From assembly GCA_013314735.1 (NCBI GenBank), contig JABUFD010000001.1, positions 682,001 to 746,000 on the forward strand: 64,000 bases of DNA, read 5' to 3'. Below are positions 26,029 through 36,585 of the stretch, one piece after another (the first letter of the stretch is position 1; each line of letters opens with the position of its first letter). The stretch comes from Anaerolineae bacterium. Lineage in GTDB: Bacteria > Chloroflexota > Anaerolineae > Anaerolineales > Anaerolineaceae. The notes under the pieces are model-generated. The model was not told where the DNA came from, made no database searches, and saw only the letters and a program-made list of their open reading frames with translations. Both the position numbers and the translations under genes were made by a program.

Positions 26029-27660
26029 TCAGGTCAGGTACTCCCGCAGCTGGTGGGACCGGGTGGGGTGCCGTAGTTTGCGCAGTGCTTTGGCTTCTAT
26101 CTGCCGGATGCGCTCCCGCGTTACATTAAAATAACGGCTGACTTCTTCGAGGGTGTGATCTTTACCATCCACCAGGCCGAAGCGCAATTCCAGTACCTGC
26201 CGTTCACGGTCTGACAACACAGATAAAGCTGCCTGTACCTGTTCTTTGAGTATTTCACGTGCAGCGGCATCCATCGGTTCAAGTGCTTCATCATCTTCGA
26301 TAAAATCACCCAATTCATTATTTTCCTCATCGCCCACAGGACGGTCGAGGGAAATGGTATCATCGGCAGACTGGAGGATGCGTTGTACCTTCACACTGGC
26401 AGCCTGCCAGCGCTGCAATAAGGCAGGATCTGTTACCTTGCCGTCACTGGAGAGGACGGTTTTGATGCGGTTAATATCTTCTTCCGGCAGGATGTCAGAT
26501 TCCAACGCCAATTCTTCAAAAGTAGGTTCACGGCCCAGGGTCTGGATCAACTGGCGTTGGACGCGCATCAGACGGGTGATGGCTTCGAACAAATGCACTG
26601 GAATGCGGATGGTGCGTGCTTGCTCAGCGATATGCCGGCTGATGGATTGCCGGATCCACCAGGTGGCATACGTGCTGAATTTGAAGCCGCGGGTGGGATC
26701 AAACTTATCCACTGCGCGCAACAAGCCAAGGTTTCCTTCCTGGATCAGATCGAGGAAGGAGATACCGCGGCCGGTGTAACGTTTGGCGATACTGACCACC
26801 AGCCGCAAGTTGGAACGGATGATGAGGTTGCTGGCTTCCTCCCGCAGGAAGAGAATCTGATCCATCGATAACAGCATCCGATCCTGATCGGGCAAGCGTT
26901 TTTCAATAAACTTGCCATTCACCAGATCATTGTTATTGGCCATTTTCTTGGAAAGGTGTTCCAGAGTTTGGGGTGGGATCATATACAAACCCAAAAATAT
27001 CTCATAAATACTAGAGATAAAAAGGTCCCATTTCTCGGTTCGGGCATTCTTGTGTTTCCATGCCTCCTGATCGAAATAACCACGCAGATACGATTTGGTA
27101 TCTGGTCGCCACTGGCCACGGAGTTTTTGTGCTTCTTCCAGCATGGAGGAGAAATCGGGATAATCCTCATCATCAAGGCTGAGTTCATCAATGGCTTCCA
27201 GGAAGGATGCGTAAGCAGAGGTGAAATCTTTGATGATTTCTTGATGAACCGACAGCGGCATGCCATCGTCTTCAATGATGTGTGCCAATTTCCATTTCTC
27301 GATGCGCTTGCCAGCCTCGAATTGGGATGCCAGTTGAAATTCACTATCAGCACTGAGCAGCGGAATCAACCCAATTTCTCTCAGGTATAATCGGACAGGG
27401 TCATCAGTACTGCCAGCACGAGCCAGGGCAGCGTTATTGAGGATGGTCAGCGGATCATCGCTGTTGTCTCCCCAATCTTCATCGTCGGATTCTGTTTCGT
27501 CGTCTGTGTCGGAAAGGTCATCCTCCCCAAGTTCTTCATCTTCCACATCGAGCGGGAGTTCTTTGCCATCGATATCATCAGCAAGATCTTCCTGGGTGAA
27601 TTCATCATCCAGTTCATCCATGGAACCCGACATTGTTTGGTCAGCAGGTTTCTTCTTCAC
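26029..27660 (-). CDS. rpoD: RNA polymerase primary sigma factor
   Basis: The 543-residue housekeeping sigma factor. Region 2 ([29 protein letters not shown]), region 3, and region 4 with the -35-binding helix-turn-helix ([20 protein letters not shown], partly) are all present. The N-terminal ~70 residues are extremely acidic, about half Asp and Glu, in the place of region 1.1. The start is GTG 27660, with GGAGGAGACAGAA before it. It follows dnaG by 89 bp. That gap contains a minus-strand TATAGT within the palindrome GTATACTATAC (27728-27738), so it probably also has its own promoter. Its product should read the TTGACA/TATAAT promoters found elsewhere in the window. Confidence 0.97.
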   Translation of the reverse strand: MKKKPADQTMSGSMDELDDEFTQEDLADDIDGKELPLDVEDEELGEDDLSDTDDETESDDEDWGDNSDDPLTILNNAALARAGSTDDPVRLYLREIGLIPLLSADSEFQLASQFEAGKRIEKWKLAHIIEDDGMPLSVHQEIIKDFTSAYASFLEAIDELSLDDEDYPDFSSMLEEAQKLRGQWRPDTKSYLRGYFDQEAWKHKNARTEKWDLFISSIYEIFLGLYMIPPQTLEHLSKKMANNNDLVNGKFIEKRLPDQDRMLLSMDQILFLREEASNLIIRSNLRLVVSIAKRYTGRGISFLDLIQEGNLGLLRAVDKFDPTRGFKFSTYATWWIRQSISRHIAEQARTIRIPVHLFEAITRLMRVQRQLIQTLGREPTFEELALESDILPEEDINRIKTVLSSDGKVTDPALLQRWQAASVKVQRILQSADDTISLDRPVGDEENNELGDFIEDDEALEPMDAAAREILKEQVQAALSVLSDRERQVLELRFGLVDGKDHTLEEVSRYFNVTRERIRQIEAKALRKLRHPTRSHQLREYLT

Positions 27661-27749
27661 TTCTGTCTCCTCCAGGGTGAAAACCAGGGTCTTCTACGGC
27701 GGTATGTGGTGATTACCAGGACAATGTGTATACTATACCACAAGAGTGC

Positions 27750-29654
27750 TCAGGCAATGATAAGCGGTTTTCGAAGGGCTTTGTCCAATTGCACTTTCCG
27801 CGCGCTTTCCCGCGCGAAATCTATTTGCATTTGTTGGAGTTCTGACTGGTTCTCCAGATCCTGCAGCAGGAATTGGAGCTGCTCCAGCCGTCGAGCCGTG
27901 TACAACAAGCGCAACCTGACAAAGCCGCGAATGGCATTTTCCCTGATCTGGCGTTGTCCCGGTTCGCCTTGCACCAGTGGTTCGTTCAGGCGTGTCCATA
28001 GTGCGTCAACCAGCTGTTCGGCTTGCGTTCGGATGTAATCTTCAGGGTCCTGTTGATCCTGCTCAAAGGCATTAAGGATAATGGCGGCCATTTGCTGATG
28101 ATCGATATGGTGAAAATCGCGTTCCTGCAAACGCTCCAGGTTGAAGGATAGCAGCCAGCGGTTCAGTTGGTGCAAGGTTTCGGGAAGGCGGACCAGAAGC
28201 TGCAGAATGATAAATTCCAAATCAACTGTGATGGGAGTTTTCACAGGGGCAGTTTTCAGCACCGTTGAATCTGTTTGCTGCAGCATGGCCTGTGGTTTTC
28301 GGGCTGGTTTCTGTCGTGAGGCATCTCCTGTTATGATTAATGAGCGTTCATCCACTTTCAACATACGCGCGAGCCGCTGGCGGTAGTCCTCCCGTTCGAC
28401 AGTGTTGGGAACATCCTCGATTAACGGCAATACCATGTCTGCGATCTGACCTTTCACTTTTGGGTCATCCGTATCCTGGTTCTTTGCCAGGGTTTCCATC
28501 ACATGGATAACGATCGGCCGCGCATTGCCCAATATGTCTGACCAAGCCTGGGGGTCCTGAAGGATGATTTCATCCGGGTCGAGGCCCTCGGGCAGCTGGC
28601 AGACACGGATATCCGCCTGGAGTCGAGCTTCCTGGTGCAGCAAGCCACGGGCATCAAACGCCAATTCATTTTCATGGTCCATGGTCTGGCGCGCAATTTC
28701 GAGGCCGCGCAGAGTGGCCTTCTCACCGGCAGCATCCGGGTCAAGTGCCAGGACGATATGCTGGGTAATTTTTTTCAACTGACGTAACTGCTGGACGCTC
28801 AGGGCAGTACCCATCGGGGATACCGTGTTGGTGAATCCTGCCTGGTGAGGGATGATCACATCCATGTATCCTTCCACAATCACTGCCTGATCAGTGTCCC
28901 GGATTGCCTTACGCGCCAGGTCCATACCATACAGCAGGTGACTTTTATTGAACAAGGTTGTTTGTGGCGAATTTAAATATTTAGGGATTCCATCAGGATC
29001 GAGTGTCCGACCGCCGAATCCAGCCATTTTCCCGCGTGCATCACGAATGGGAAACAGTATGCGGTTGCGAAATTTGTCATAATTGGTGTGTCGTTCTTCG
29101 TTGGCTGTGATTAAACCAACGTTAAGGAGTTCCTCTGAGGAATACCCCTGTGACAAGAAGTGATCCATGGCATCGCTCCATTTGTCCGGGGCAAAGCCAA
29201 TACCGAATTTTTCGATGGTTACGCGCGTTACGCCCCGGCGTTCCAGATACTGCCGGGCAGGCTCGCCATCCGGCGTATTGAGGAGGCGATGCTGGTAGAA
29301 CAGAACTGCTTCCTCCAGCAGCTGGCGGAGACGGGAATATTCTTCAGCCTGTTCCTGTTGTTTTGGTGATCTGGGTTCCAATTCGACGCCCGCACGGTTG
29401 GCCAGGTATTGCAGGGTTTCTTTGAAATCCCAACCCTCCCGCTTCATCAGGTAAGAGAAAACATCACCGCCCTCACCGCAGCCAAAACAATGCCATGTAC
29501 CGGTTTCTGGAAAAACCGAAAAAGCTGGTGTGCGGGTATTGTCATGAAATGGGCAGAATCCGGTGTAGGATGAACCTGCACGTCGCAGCCGGACATTTTC
29601 CGACACCACATCAACGATATCTATTCGTTCCTTAATTTCATCGATAACGCTCAT
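27750..29654 (-). CDS. dnaG: DNA primase
   Basis: A 634-residue primase that lays RNA primers at the replication fork. The CHC2 zinc module has Cys34, His37, Cys56 and Cys59 (CPFH and CFGC). The TOPRIM core follows with VIVEGYMDVI and LALDPDAAGEKA. The C-terminal third is the helicase-interacting part. ATG 29654 has AGGA about 10 nt upstream, and a TACAAT box lies about 70 nt upstream. Together with glyQS and rpoD it forms the conserved glyS-dnaG-sigA neighbourhood known from Firmicutes. Confidence 0.96.
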   Translation of the reverse strand: MSVIDEIKERIDIVDVVSENVRLRRAGSSYTGFCPFHDNTRTPAFSVFPETGTWHCFGCGEGGDVFSYLMKREGWDFKETLQYLANRAGVELEPRSPKQQEQAEEYSRLRQLLEEAVLFYQHRLLNTPDGEPARQYLERRGVTRVTIEKFGIGFAPDKWSDAMDHFLSQGYSSEELLNVGLITANEERHTNYDKFRNRILFPIRDARGKMAGFGGRTLDPDGIPKYLNSPQTTLFNKSHLLYGMDLARKAIRDTDQAVIVEGYMDVIIPHQAGFTNTVSPMGTALSVQQLRQLKKITQHIVLALDPDAAGEKATLRGLEIARQTMDHENELAFDARGLLHQEARLQADIRVCQLPEGLDPDEIILQDPQAWSDILGNARPIVIHVMETLAKNQDTDDPKVKGQIADMVLPLIEDVPNTVEREDYRQRLARMLKVDERSLIITGDASRQKPARKPQAMLQQTDSTVLKTAPVKTPITVDLEFIILQLLVRLPETLHQLNRWLLSFNLERLQERDFHHIDHQQMAAIILNAFEQDQQDPEDYIRTQAEQLVDALWTRLNEPLVQGEPGQRQIRENAIRGFVRLRLLYTARRLEQLQFLLQDLENQSELQQMQIDFARESARKVQLDKALRKPLIIA

Positions 29655-29756
29655 GGGTTTTCTTTCCTGGCTTTGTCACTGGGCTCATGGTTGGGAAGAC
29701 ACAATGTGTCGTCAGTTAATTGTACGCTAAAACGATGTCATCACCGGGTTGAAAAA

Positions 29757-29784
29757 GGAAGGGATGGTATACGCCATCCGTTCC
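29757..29784 (-). terminator. Terminator of glyQS
   Basis: On the minus strand GGAA-C-GGATGG and CCATCC-C-TTCC pair around a 6-nt loop and are followed by TTTTTC. It lies 30 bp after the glyQS stop and before dnaG. Confidence 0.8.
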
Positions 29785-29813
29785 TTTTGTGAGAATTCGG
29801 TGGTGGTCGAAGA

Positions 29814-32804
29814 TTAAAACCCCTCGAGACACGATAAATCGGCACAGCTGTCGGCGAAGGCAGAAATTTTCTGCAACAAGGCCAACCGGTTTTCACGCAA
29901 GCGCTGGTTCTCATCCATTACGAGCACGGCGTCGAAGAATGCATTGACCAGGGGTACCATCGGGGTGAATGCTTCAAGAAAACGATCGACATCAGTATTC
30001 CCTTGCAGCAATTGGGCGGTATCGTTGACGGCTTCAGCCAGGGTGGTTTCCTCGGTGGTTTCAAGGGCAGACATATCGAGAGAGAACTGCTGTGATAACC
30101 CGCGTGTGATGCGAACGCATCGCGAGAATGCGGGTAGAATCCCGTTCCAATCGGTGCGGTTAACCCAACTTGTCAATTGCACTGCGGCACGAGCTGCCCC
30201 TGCTGGATTCATCGATTGCCTGGCCAAAACAGCATCGACGATATCATATCGATAATTCAGTTCCAGCAGGTAGTTTTTTAACCGTGCCTGGAAAAATTCC
30301 AGAATGGACGCCTTGTCTTCTGGCGAGCAGCTTACTGGCTGATGTCTCAAGGCGCATTCGACAGCTGCAACGAGGTCCAGATCCAGATTCCAGGTGATCA
30401 GGCTTTGAATCAGGCCGATGGCTGTACGGCGCTGGGCGAAGGGATCTTTTGCGCCACTAGGTGCCAATCCGGCTGCAAACAAACCGGAAATGGAATCCAG
30501 ACGATCAGCCAACCCGATGACCAATCCGGCCATGCTGGATGGTGACTTGTCGCCCGTATATCGGGGCAGGTAATGCTCATAAATTGCCTGGGAAACGTCA
30601 TCGGGTTCACCGGAGAGATCTGCGTAATAGCGTCCCATGATTCCCTGAAGGGATGTCATTTCGACCACCATCTGGGTTGCCAGATCCGCTTTGCAAAGGT
30701 GTGCAGCACGATGAATCGCTTCTGCCTTTTGAGCGGCTCCTGGAATTATCGCAGCCAGGTCATTCACCAACTTTTCTATGCGGTGGGTTTTGTCGAGCAT
30801 CGAGCCCAGCTTCAGTTGAAAGGTCAATTTTTCCAAATCGGGCAGGTAGGACTCAAGGTCTTTTTTCCGGTCTTCCCGAATAAAGAAAGTGGCATCGGCA
30901 AAACGCGCTTTGATCACCTGTTCATTGCCATCAATCACGACCTCCGCATGTTCCTGGTTTCCGTTGCGGATCGTAATGAAGTAATTCATCATATTTCCGG
31001 CGTCATCAAATACCGGGAAATATCGCTGGTGTTTTTTCATGACTGAGATCAACACTTCCGACGGGAGGGTCAGGTGTTCTTCCGAGAAACGACCTAATAT
31101 GGCAGTTGGCTGTTCCACCAGGTTGGTGACTTCATCCACCAGTGAGTCTTCCAGATTGGTGGTCGCATTCAGGTCAGCCAGGAGTGCCTGGACCTGGCTA
31201 AGGATTGCCTGTTTGCGTTGTGCCGGGTCGAGAATAATACCCTGGGAAGCGGTAATGGTGAAATAATCCTGAGGATCACTGACGGTATAGCTTTCGTGGG
31301 CTGTGAAGCGAAGCCCGCGGCTGATCCGGTCAGAAAACAAACCAGCAAAACGAAAACGCACCAGGCTGCAGCCGTGCAGTGCCAGTAACCAGCGGATGGG
31401 TCGAGAGAAACTTTTCTGGCTCTGGTTCCAGCGCATTGACCTGGTGAATTTGATGGAATCCAGCAAGCGTGTCAGTGCCGCCGGCAGGATGTCTGCAGCA
31501 GCCTGGCCTTTCTCAAACACTTCTGCGACGGCGTACACCCCGCCATCCATTTCACGTGCCGACAGTGACTCCACCGGTATGCCTTTACTCTGGGCAAAAC
31601 CAGCCGCGGCACGGGTCGGTTTGCCTTCGGCGTCAAAAGCGGCACGGGCAGGTGGTCCTTTGACCAGGGAAGTCTGATCTGCCTGCCGAGTGGCAAGGTA
31701 TCGAACTGACAACACTACCCGGCGAGGTGTGCCGAAGACATCGAAGGTGTCGTATTGCAAACGCAAATCTGCCAACATCGCGCCAGCAAGAGTTCTTACC
31801 TGATCCATGGCACTGTCGAGATCTTCCACTGGTAGTTCTTCAGTACCAATTTCAAGGATAAAATCGGCGGCATCGTCCGTTTCCATTTCATCCTCAATTT
31901 CAGGCTGGTTAGGTGCTTCGGCTGGGTTGACTGACCAGGGGAATCCCAGGCCCTCCCGCTGTTGAAGGTAGGCTTCAGCGACACGGCGAGAGAGATCGCG
32001 CATACGGGAGAACATGGCCTGGCGTTCAGTGACCCCGACCGCGCCGCGCGCGTCGAGGATATTGAAGGTGTGAGAGCATTTGAGTACGTTGTCATGGGCG
32101 GGCAACACAAGACCATGAGTGAGACTGTTGTTGGCTTCTGCTTCGAACAGGTCATACATCTGCCGAACACGTTCCACGTCAGCAACTTCAAAATAATAGG
32201 TGCTGTGTTCACGCTCTCCCTGCAAATTTACGTCACCGTAGGTGCGATGGTTATCCCAGGCGATATCACGGAAAGATTTTACTCGTTGAAGGGCGATGGC
32301 AATCCGCTCAAGGCCGTAGGTGATTTCGACAGCAACCGGATCCACCACAAAACCGCCAGATTGCTGGAAGTAGGTGAACTGCGTGATTTCCTGTCCATCA
32401 AGCCAGACCTCCCAACCCAACCCCCAGGCACCGAGTGCGGGTGAGGTCCAGTTGTCTTCGACAAAGCGAATATCGTGTTCACGGGGATCAATGCCAATCG
32501 CTTTCAGCGAGTTCAGGTAAAGCTCGACAGGGTTGCCGGGATCGGGCTTGAGAATGACCTGGAACTGGTAATGTTGCTGCAGGCGGTTCGGGTTGTCGCC
32601 ATAACGGCCATCATCGGGGCGGATAGAGGGTTCCACATACGCCACGTTCCACGGTTCAGGGCCTAACACGCGCAGAAAGGTTGCCGGATTATAAGTACCG
32701 GCACCAACCTGGGTGTAATATGGCTGCCAGATCAGACAGCCGTTCTCTCCCCAAAATTTTTGCAGTTCCAGGATGATGTTCTGAAAGTTCATAGCTTCGG
32801 TCAT
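29814..32804 (-). CDS. glyQS: Glycyl-tRNA synthetase, fused alpha and beta chains
   Basis: A 996-residue single-chain version of the bacterial alpha2beta2 GlyRS. Residues 1 to about 290 are the catalytic alpha chain ([19 protein letters not shown], partly; [12 protein letters not shown]), followed by an acidic linker (about 305-320) and the beta chain, beginning [10 protein letters not shown], with its tRNA-binding region and DALRG-like C-terminus. Most bacteria encode the chains as glyQ and glyS; fusions are known in Chlamydia and some others. ATG 32804 is preceded by GAGGAAAG. A minus-strand TATAAT at 32854-32849 is a likely -10 box. The product charges tRNA-Gly in the cytoplasm. Confidence 0.96.
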   Translation of the reverse strand: MTEAMNFQNIILELQKFWGENGCLIWQPYYTQVGAGTYNPATFLRVLGPEPWNVAYVEPSIRPDDGRYGDNPNRLQQHYQFQVILKPDPGNPVELYLNSLKAIGIDPREHDIRFVEDNWTSPALGAWGLGWEVWLDGQEITQFTYFQQSGGFVVDPVAVEITYGLERIAIALQRVKSFRDIAWDNHRTYGDVNLQGEREHSTYYFEVADVERVRQMYDLFEAEANNSLTHGLVLPAHDNVLKCSHTFNILDARGAVGVTERQAMFSRMRDLSRRVAEAYLQQREGLGFPWSVNPAEAPNQPEIEDEMETDDAADFILEIGTEELPVEDLDSAMDQVRTLAGAMLADLRLQYDTFDVFGTPRRVVLSVRYLATRQADQTSLVKGPPARAAFDAEGKPTRAAAGFAQSKGIPVESLSAREMDGGVYAVAEVFEKGQAAADILPAALTRLLDSIKFTRSMRWNQSQKSFSRPIRWLLALHGCSLVRFRFAGLFSDRISRGLRFTAHESYTVSDPQDYFTITASQGIILDPAQRKQAILSQVQALLADLNATTNLEDSLVDEVTNLVEQPTAILGRFSEEHLTLPSEVLISVMKKHQRYFPVFDDAGNMMNYFITIRNGNQEHAEVVIDGNEQVIKARFADATFFIREDRKKDLESYLPDLEKLTFQLKLGSMLDKTHRIEKLVNDLAAIIPGAAQKAEAIHRAAHLCKADLATQMVVEMTSLQGIMGRYYADLSGEPDDVSQAIYEHYLPRYTGDKSPSSMAGLVIGLADRLDSISGLFAAGLAPSGAKDPFAQRRTAIGLIQSLITWNLDLDLVAAVECALRHQPVSCSPEDKASILEFFQARLKNYLLELNYRYDIVDAVLARQSMNPAGAARAAVQLTSWVNRTDWNGILPAFSRCVRITRGLSQQFSLDMSALETTEETTLAEAVNDTAQLLQGNTDVDRFLEAFTPMVPLVNAFFDAVLVMDENQRLRENRLALLQKISAFADSCADLSCLEGF

Positions 32805-32868
32805 GTGTCTTTCCTCAACGTAACGGTAAAGTGAAGTAATTGTTGGAGATTATACCATTGGACCTTTT

Positions 32869-34302
32869 TCATTCGTTGGAGATCTGGCGTGAGATTTCTT
32901 CTGCCGATGCAAGGGCACTTACCAAGCCCAGGCCGCGCCAGACTGAATCACCAGAGAAGAACAGCCTGTCAATGAGGAGGGGACGGATCGGTTGGTAATG
33001 AGTTCCCCAATCCATATCATAGGTTTCCTGAAGCAGCCGGGGGCTGGTGATCTTTTCATGGACGATGGTCTCTTCAAAACCGGGCAGCAAGGTATTCAGC
33101 GCCGACAGTACTTTCCTGCGAATGGTTAACATTTCCTTGCTGGTATGTTCTATCAAAGAAAGATTGGGCAGGGGGGTTATGACGACCATGGTTTCCGTGC
33201 CATCATCCGTTGCCTGTGATTCGATCACCCCGGGAAAATAAATATATATCCAGGGAGAAGATGCGAAACGATCAGTGTGAAACACGGATTGCATGTTATT
33301 GGAAAAGCCGTCAGGATGGATGATGGTGTGCAAGTTGAGTTTTTCACGGTGCGGTATATCTCGCACCACCAGGTACATGACCAGAAAACTGCACCCGAAT
33401 TTTGGGCCTGCCTGGATTGGTTTTGGCCCAGTCCGAATCAACCGGGCTTGAGTCTGGTATGGAGACAGGTTGGAGATGATATAGTCAGCCTGCCGAAATT
33501 CACCATCTTGGAGGCGAATCCCTGTGACCCTGTCTTTTGCGACCTCAATCTGATCTACCGCCGTACCCAGGTATAATTTTCCACTTAACCGTTGAAAGTA
33601 ATCAACCAGTAGGCGGACCAGATTCCGCATTCCGCCTTGCAGGTAGGCGATTCCCCACTGGCGCTCAATGGCATGGATCATGGCAATTTTGTCAGGTGAA
33701 GTATATGGATTCTGGCCGAAGAAAATTGGATGGAAGAGAAATCCTCCCTGAATAAGGGGATGAGAGAAGTGGCGTTCAACGAATTGAGCGTATGTTGCCT
33801 GCAACACAGGAACAGCTGATGACAGGCTCCGCCCAATGCCCGATTTGATCTTCTGCATGCCTCCGTTTGTGCGCTCTGGCTCCAGTTGCAGGTTGTTGCG
33901 GTAGATGCGCGCGGTTTCATGCTGGAAGGCGTCATACCGCCTTGCGTCCTCTGGCGAAATTTGGGCAATGCTGTTGCGAGTTTGTTCTGGCTCTTGATAT
34001 ACGTCCAGGCACCTGCCGCCTGAGCTTTCATACACCCGGTAGTGTAACGGCAGCTGATTCAATTGTAGCTGCTGCCGAATATCTTCAGGCGCTTTTGAGA
34101 ACAGATCTGAGATCAAATGCGGCATGCGCAGAATGGTTGGTCCAGAATCGAGCCAATAGGATTCCAGATTGACGCCGGCTGCCTTTCCGCCCGGCCTGGA
34201 ATTCCGTTCGTAAATCGTAACCTGGTGGCCCAGGGCTGCCAGCCGGCAGCCGACGGCCAAACCTCCCACACCGCTTCCGATGATGGTAATACTGCGCTTC
34301 AT
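32869..34302 (-). CDS. Phytoene desaturase (CrtI)-family FAD-dependent oxidoreductase
   Basis: A 477-residue flavoprotein. The N-terminal dinucleotide-binding motif is IIGSGVGGLAVGCRLAALGH followed by ERNSRPGGKA, and the C-terminal FAD motif is FFSGDSVWRGLGLVSAL. The family covers carotenoid desaturases and isomerases and related retinol or ketolase enzymes. No phytoene synthase or other carotenoid gene is nearby, so the substrate is uncertain. The ATG lies 1 bp beyond the nagA stop, indicating cotranscription with nagA, an odd pairing. Confidence 0.85.
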   Translation of the reverse strand: MKRSITIIGSGVGGLAVGCRLAALGHQVTIYERNSRPGGKAAGVNLESYWLDSGPTILRMPHLISDLFSKAPEDIRQQLQLNQLPLHYRVYESSGGRCLDVYQEPEQTRNSIAQISPEDARRYDAFQHETARIYRNNLQLEPERTNGGMQKIKSGIGRSLSSAVPVLQATYAQFVERHFSHPLIQGGFLFHPIFFGQNPYTSPDKIAMIHAIERQWGIAYLQGGMRNLVRLLVDYFQRLSGKLYLGTAVDQIEVAKDRVTGIRLQDGEFRQADYIISNLSPYQTQARLIRTGPKPIQAGPKFGCSFLVMYLVVRDIPHREKLNLHTIIHPDGFSNNMQSVFHTDRFASSPWIYIYFPGVIESQATDDGTETMVVITPLPNLSLIEHTSKEMLTIRRKVLSALNTLLPGFEETIVHEKITSPRLLQETYDMDWGTHYQPIRPLLIDRLFFSGDSVWRGLGLVSALASAEEISRQISNE

Positions 34303-34303
34303 G

Positions 34304-35473
34304 TCAGTTTGAGTGCGAGATGCGCCCGTTGATGATCGTCATCCGGACTTGAATACTTTCATCAAGGAGAACCAGATCAGCATCTTTGCCAACAGCGAGG
34401 CTTCCTTTGCGGTTGGCCAGTTTCATCGATCGGGCAGGATTGATGGTAACCATCGGCAGGATTTCTTTCATCGAAGTACCTGTGGCATCAATCATGTTAC
34501 GCAGTGCCGTTTCCATGGTCAGGGTCGAACCTGCCAGTTGTCCGCCGGGCAGCCGGGCTGCGCCATGATGGATGGTGATGATGCGATTGTCAACCGGGTA
34601 TTCACCATCCGGTAAACCGGTTCCGCGCATGGCGTCGGTGACGAGGATCACTTTTTCTGATCCTTTCGCCCTGTAAACCAGTTTCATCACAGCAGGATGG
34701 ACATGGATGGTATCGGCGATTAACTCACAGGAGAGTGCATCCAGTGTCAGTGAAGCGCCAACCGTTCCGGGTTCACGATGATGAAGGCCTTTCATCGCGT
34801 TGAAGGTATGCGTCACCTGGGAAACCCCTTTTTCCACGGCAGCGACCATGGCATCAAAATCGGCATTGGTATGACCGGCAGACACCGTGATACCGCGTCT
34901 TACGCATTCATGGATCAACCAGTCATTTTCGGGGATTTCTGGCGCAAGGGTTATCAGTCGAATCACATTCAGATCAAGAAGTTCCTTCAGCCGTTCAGCA
35001 TGTGGCGCGTAGATAAATTCAGGGTTCTGCGCCCCGGCCATGGCCGGATTGATGAACGGCCCTTCCAGATGAACGCCCAAAATGGCTGCTCCTTCGTGAT
35101 GCTGATCCATTTCCTGCCTGGCCATTTGCAGAACTGGCAGCAGGTCATCGATTCCCGCCGCCCAGGTGGTCGGGAGGAATCCTGTTACACCGTGACGCGC
35201 GTAAAAACGCCCCATTTGTTTCAGCAAAGAAGGGTCTGCATCCATGGCTTCTGCGCCCAGTGCACCATGAACATGGATGTCGAGAAATCCGGGAGTCAAC
35301 AGCAACCCTCCCCCATCAATGACCTGGCAATGAGCGGATTCAATCATGTTGGGCGGCTGTTCAATTCCGAAGTTCTGGATGATTCCATTTTCACACAGCA
35401 GCCAACCGAACATGTCAGTAGAAACGCCATCCATCAGGTGTACATTTTTGATCAGTAAGGGGTTTGCACTCAT
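34304..35473 (-). CDS. nagA: N-acetylglucosamine-6-phosphate deacetylase
   Basis: A 389-residue amidohydrolase that converts GlcNAc-6-phosphate to glucosamine-6-phosphate. The metal site HxH is His67 and His69 (DIHVHGALG), SAGHTNA and VTHTFNAM supply further histidines, and the catalytic Asp is in LVTDAMRGTGLPDGEY. ATG 35473 (MSANPLL) was chosen because the upstream 34 codons are not protein-like; an AGG lies 7 nt before it. A minus-strand TATACT near 35520 is a plausible -10. No nagB or transporter is adjacent. Role: cell-wall or chitin sugar recycling. Confidence 0.93.
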   Translation of the reverse strand: MSANPLLIKNVHLMDGVSTDMFGWLLCENGIIQNFGIEQPPNMIESAHCQVIDGGGLLLTPGFLDIHVHGALGAEAMDADPSLLKQMGRFYARHGVTGFLPTTWAAGIDDLLPVLQMARQEMDQHHEGAAILGVHLEGPFINPAMAGAQNPEFIYAPHAERLKELLDLNVIRLITLAPEIPENDWLIHECVRRGITVSAGHTNADFDAMVAAVEKGVSQVTHTFNAMKGLHHREPGTVGASLTLDALSCELIADTIHVHPAVMKLVYRAKGSEKVILVTDAMRGTGLPDGEYPVDNRIITIHHGAARLPGGQLAGSTLTMETALRNMIDATGTSMKEILPMVTINPARSMKLANRKGSLAVGKDADLVLLDESIQVRMTIINGRISHSN

Positions 35474-35570
35474 ATTTACCTGCCTTGTTTGTTTCCATTG
35501 CTTTCTTCCAAACACCAAAAGTATAACAGTTTCGAAACAGAATATCGATATCAGACTGTAAGTTTCACGG

Positions 35571-35576
35571 TACAAT
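35571..35576 (+). promoter_or_regulatory. -10 box of the GNAT gene, leaderless arrangement
   Basis: TACAAT ends 6 nt before ATG 35583, so transcription should begin at or next to the start codon. No SD is visible. Confidence 0.5.
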
Positions 35577-35582
35577 CATGAC

Positions 35583-36560
35583 ATGCCGCCAAGAGTCACC
35601 TTATTGTCCCCATCCATTCGTCCTCTTGCACCTGCGACTGACATGGGCGCAGCGGCAAATTTGATCGACCTGTGTTTTGGTTACCAGATGGATCAGGATG
35701 GGTTGGATTATCTGCGCTATATCCGCCAGGTGGCTTCAGGGGCGCGAACGATGCGCTGGGTCGATGGTTCCATGGAACGCGTGACGGTGCCGTTGTTTGG
35801 GTATGTTTGGGAAGAGAACGGGCAGATTATCGGGAATATCAGCTTGTCACCGTTCCAATGGCGAAAATCCTGGTATTACCTGATTGCCAATGTGGCAGTT
35901 CATCCTGACCATCGTCGGCGTGGGATCGCCCGTATGCTGACACGCCAGGCGATCGAACACTGCGTGGTTCGACAAGTATCCAACTTATGGCTCCAGGTGA
36001 AAGATTTTAACCAGGGGGCGATCAACCTGTACCATTCCCTGGGTTTTGTGGAACGTGAACGGCGGACAACATGGCGCAGTCAGGCTGCGCTATCCTCCTC
36101 TGGAGATGTTTCCAGCAAAATCCACGTCATCCCGCGCCTGAAGCGTGATTGGGAGTCTCACCGAACCTGGTTGGGAGAAATGTATCCAGAGCACATCCGC
36201 TGGTATTTTGGCCTCCATACCGAGGACATGGCGCCTGGCTTGATCCGCCATGTGGAAAATTACCTGCTTTATGAGCAGGTGATGCATCATTATTCTGCTT
36301 ATCATCAACATGAGCTGGTTGGTCTGATGACACAGCAACCGGTCAGCAACCGGCAGAACCATCTCTACCTGGCTATACCCCGTGGTGACTATGAAGTGGA
36401 AGCTACAACGCATTTGCTGCTGTTTGCCCAACGCATGTTTGGCGGTGAAAAAGCATTACGGGTAAATTACCCAGCCGGGAAAGGCGTCCCAGGGTTTGAA
36501 ATGGCAAATTTTAAACCAACCAACACCTTGATCTGGATGGAATACCCGATGGTACAATAA
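35583..36560 (+). CDS. GNAT family N-acetyltransferase
   Basis: A 325-residue protein with a clear GNAT domain in the first ~160 residues: the acetyl-CoA loop is NVAVHPDHRRRGIARML and LYHSLGFVE is the motif B region. The C-terminal half (about 180-325) looks like a second, degenerate acetyltransferase fold (FAQRMFGGEKALRVNYP), as in two-domain GNAT proteins. The substrate is unknown. There is no Shine-Dalgarno sequence; the promoter -10 box is 6 nt upstream, which predicts a leaderless mRNA. It is divergent from nagA. Confidence 0.85.
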   Translation: MPPRVTLLSPSIRPLAPATDMGAAANLIDLCFGYQMDQDGLDYLRYIRQVASGARTMRWVDGSMERVTVPLFGYVWEENGQIIGNISLSPFQWRKSWYYLIANVAVHPDHRRRGIARMLTRQAIEHCVVRQVSNLWLQVKDFNQGAINLYHSLGFVERERRTTWRSQAALSSSGDVSSKIHVIPRLKRDWESHRTWLGEMYPEHIRWYFGLHTEDMAPGLIRHVENYLLYEQVMHHYSAYHQHELVGLMTQQPVSNRQNHLYLAIPRGDYEVEATTHLLLFAQRMFGGEKALRVNYPAGKGVPGFEMANFKPTNTLIWMEYPMVQ

Positions 36561-36585
36561 TGGTGAAATAGAAAGGAAGAAAGAC

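Noticed and set aside
27437-27712. Serine-rich open frame on the plus strand
   Set aside because: It is the antisense shadow of the Asp/Glu-rich start of rpoD (GAT/GAA codons read backwards as serine codons).
34304-35575. Upstream extension of NagA to 35575
   Set aside because: The extra 34 codons are not family-like and cross the likely -10 box; ATG 35473 fits the usual NagA N-terminus.
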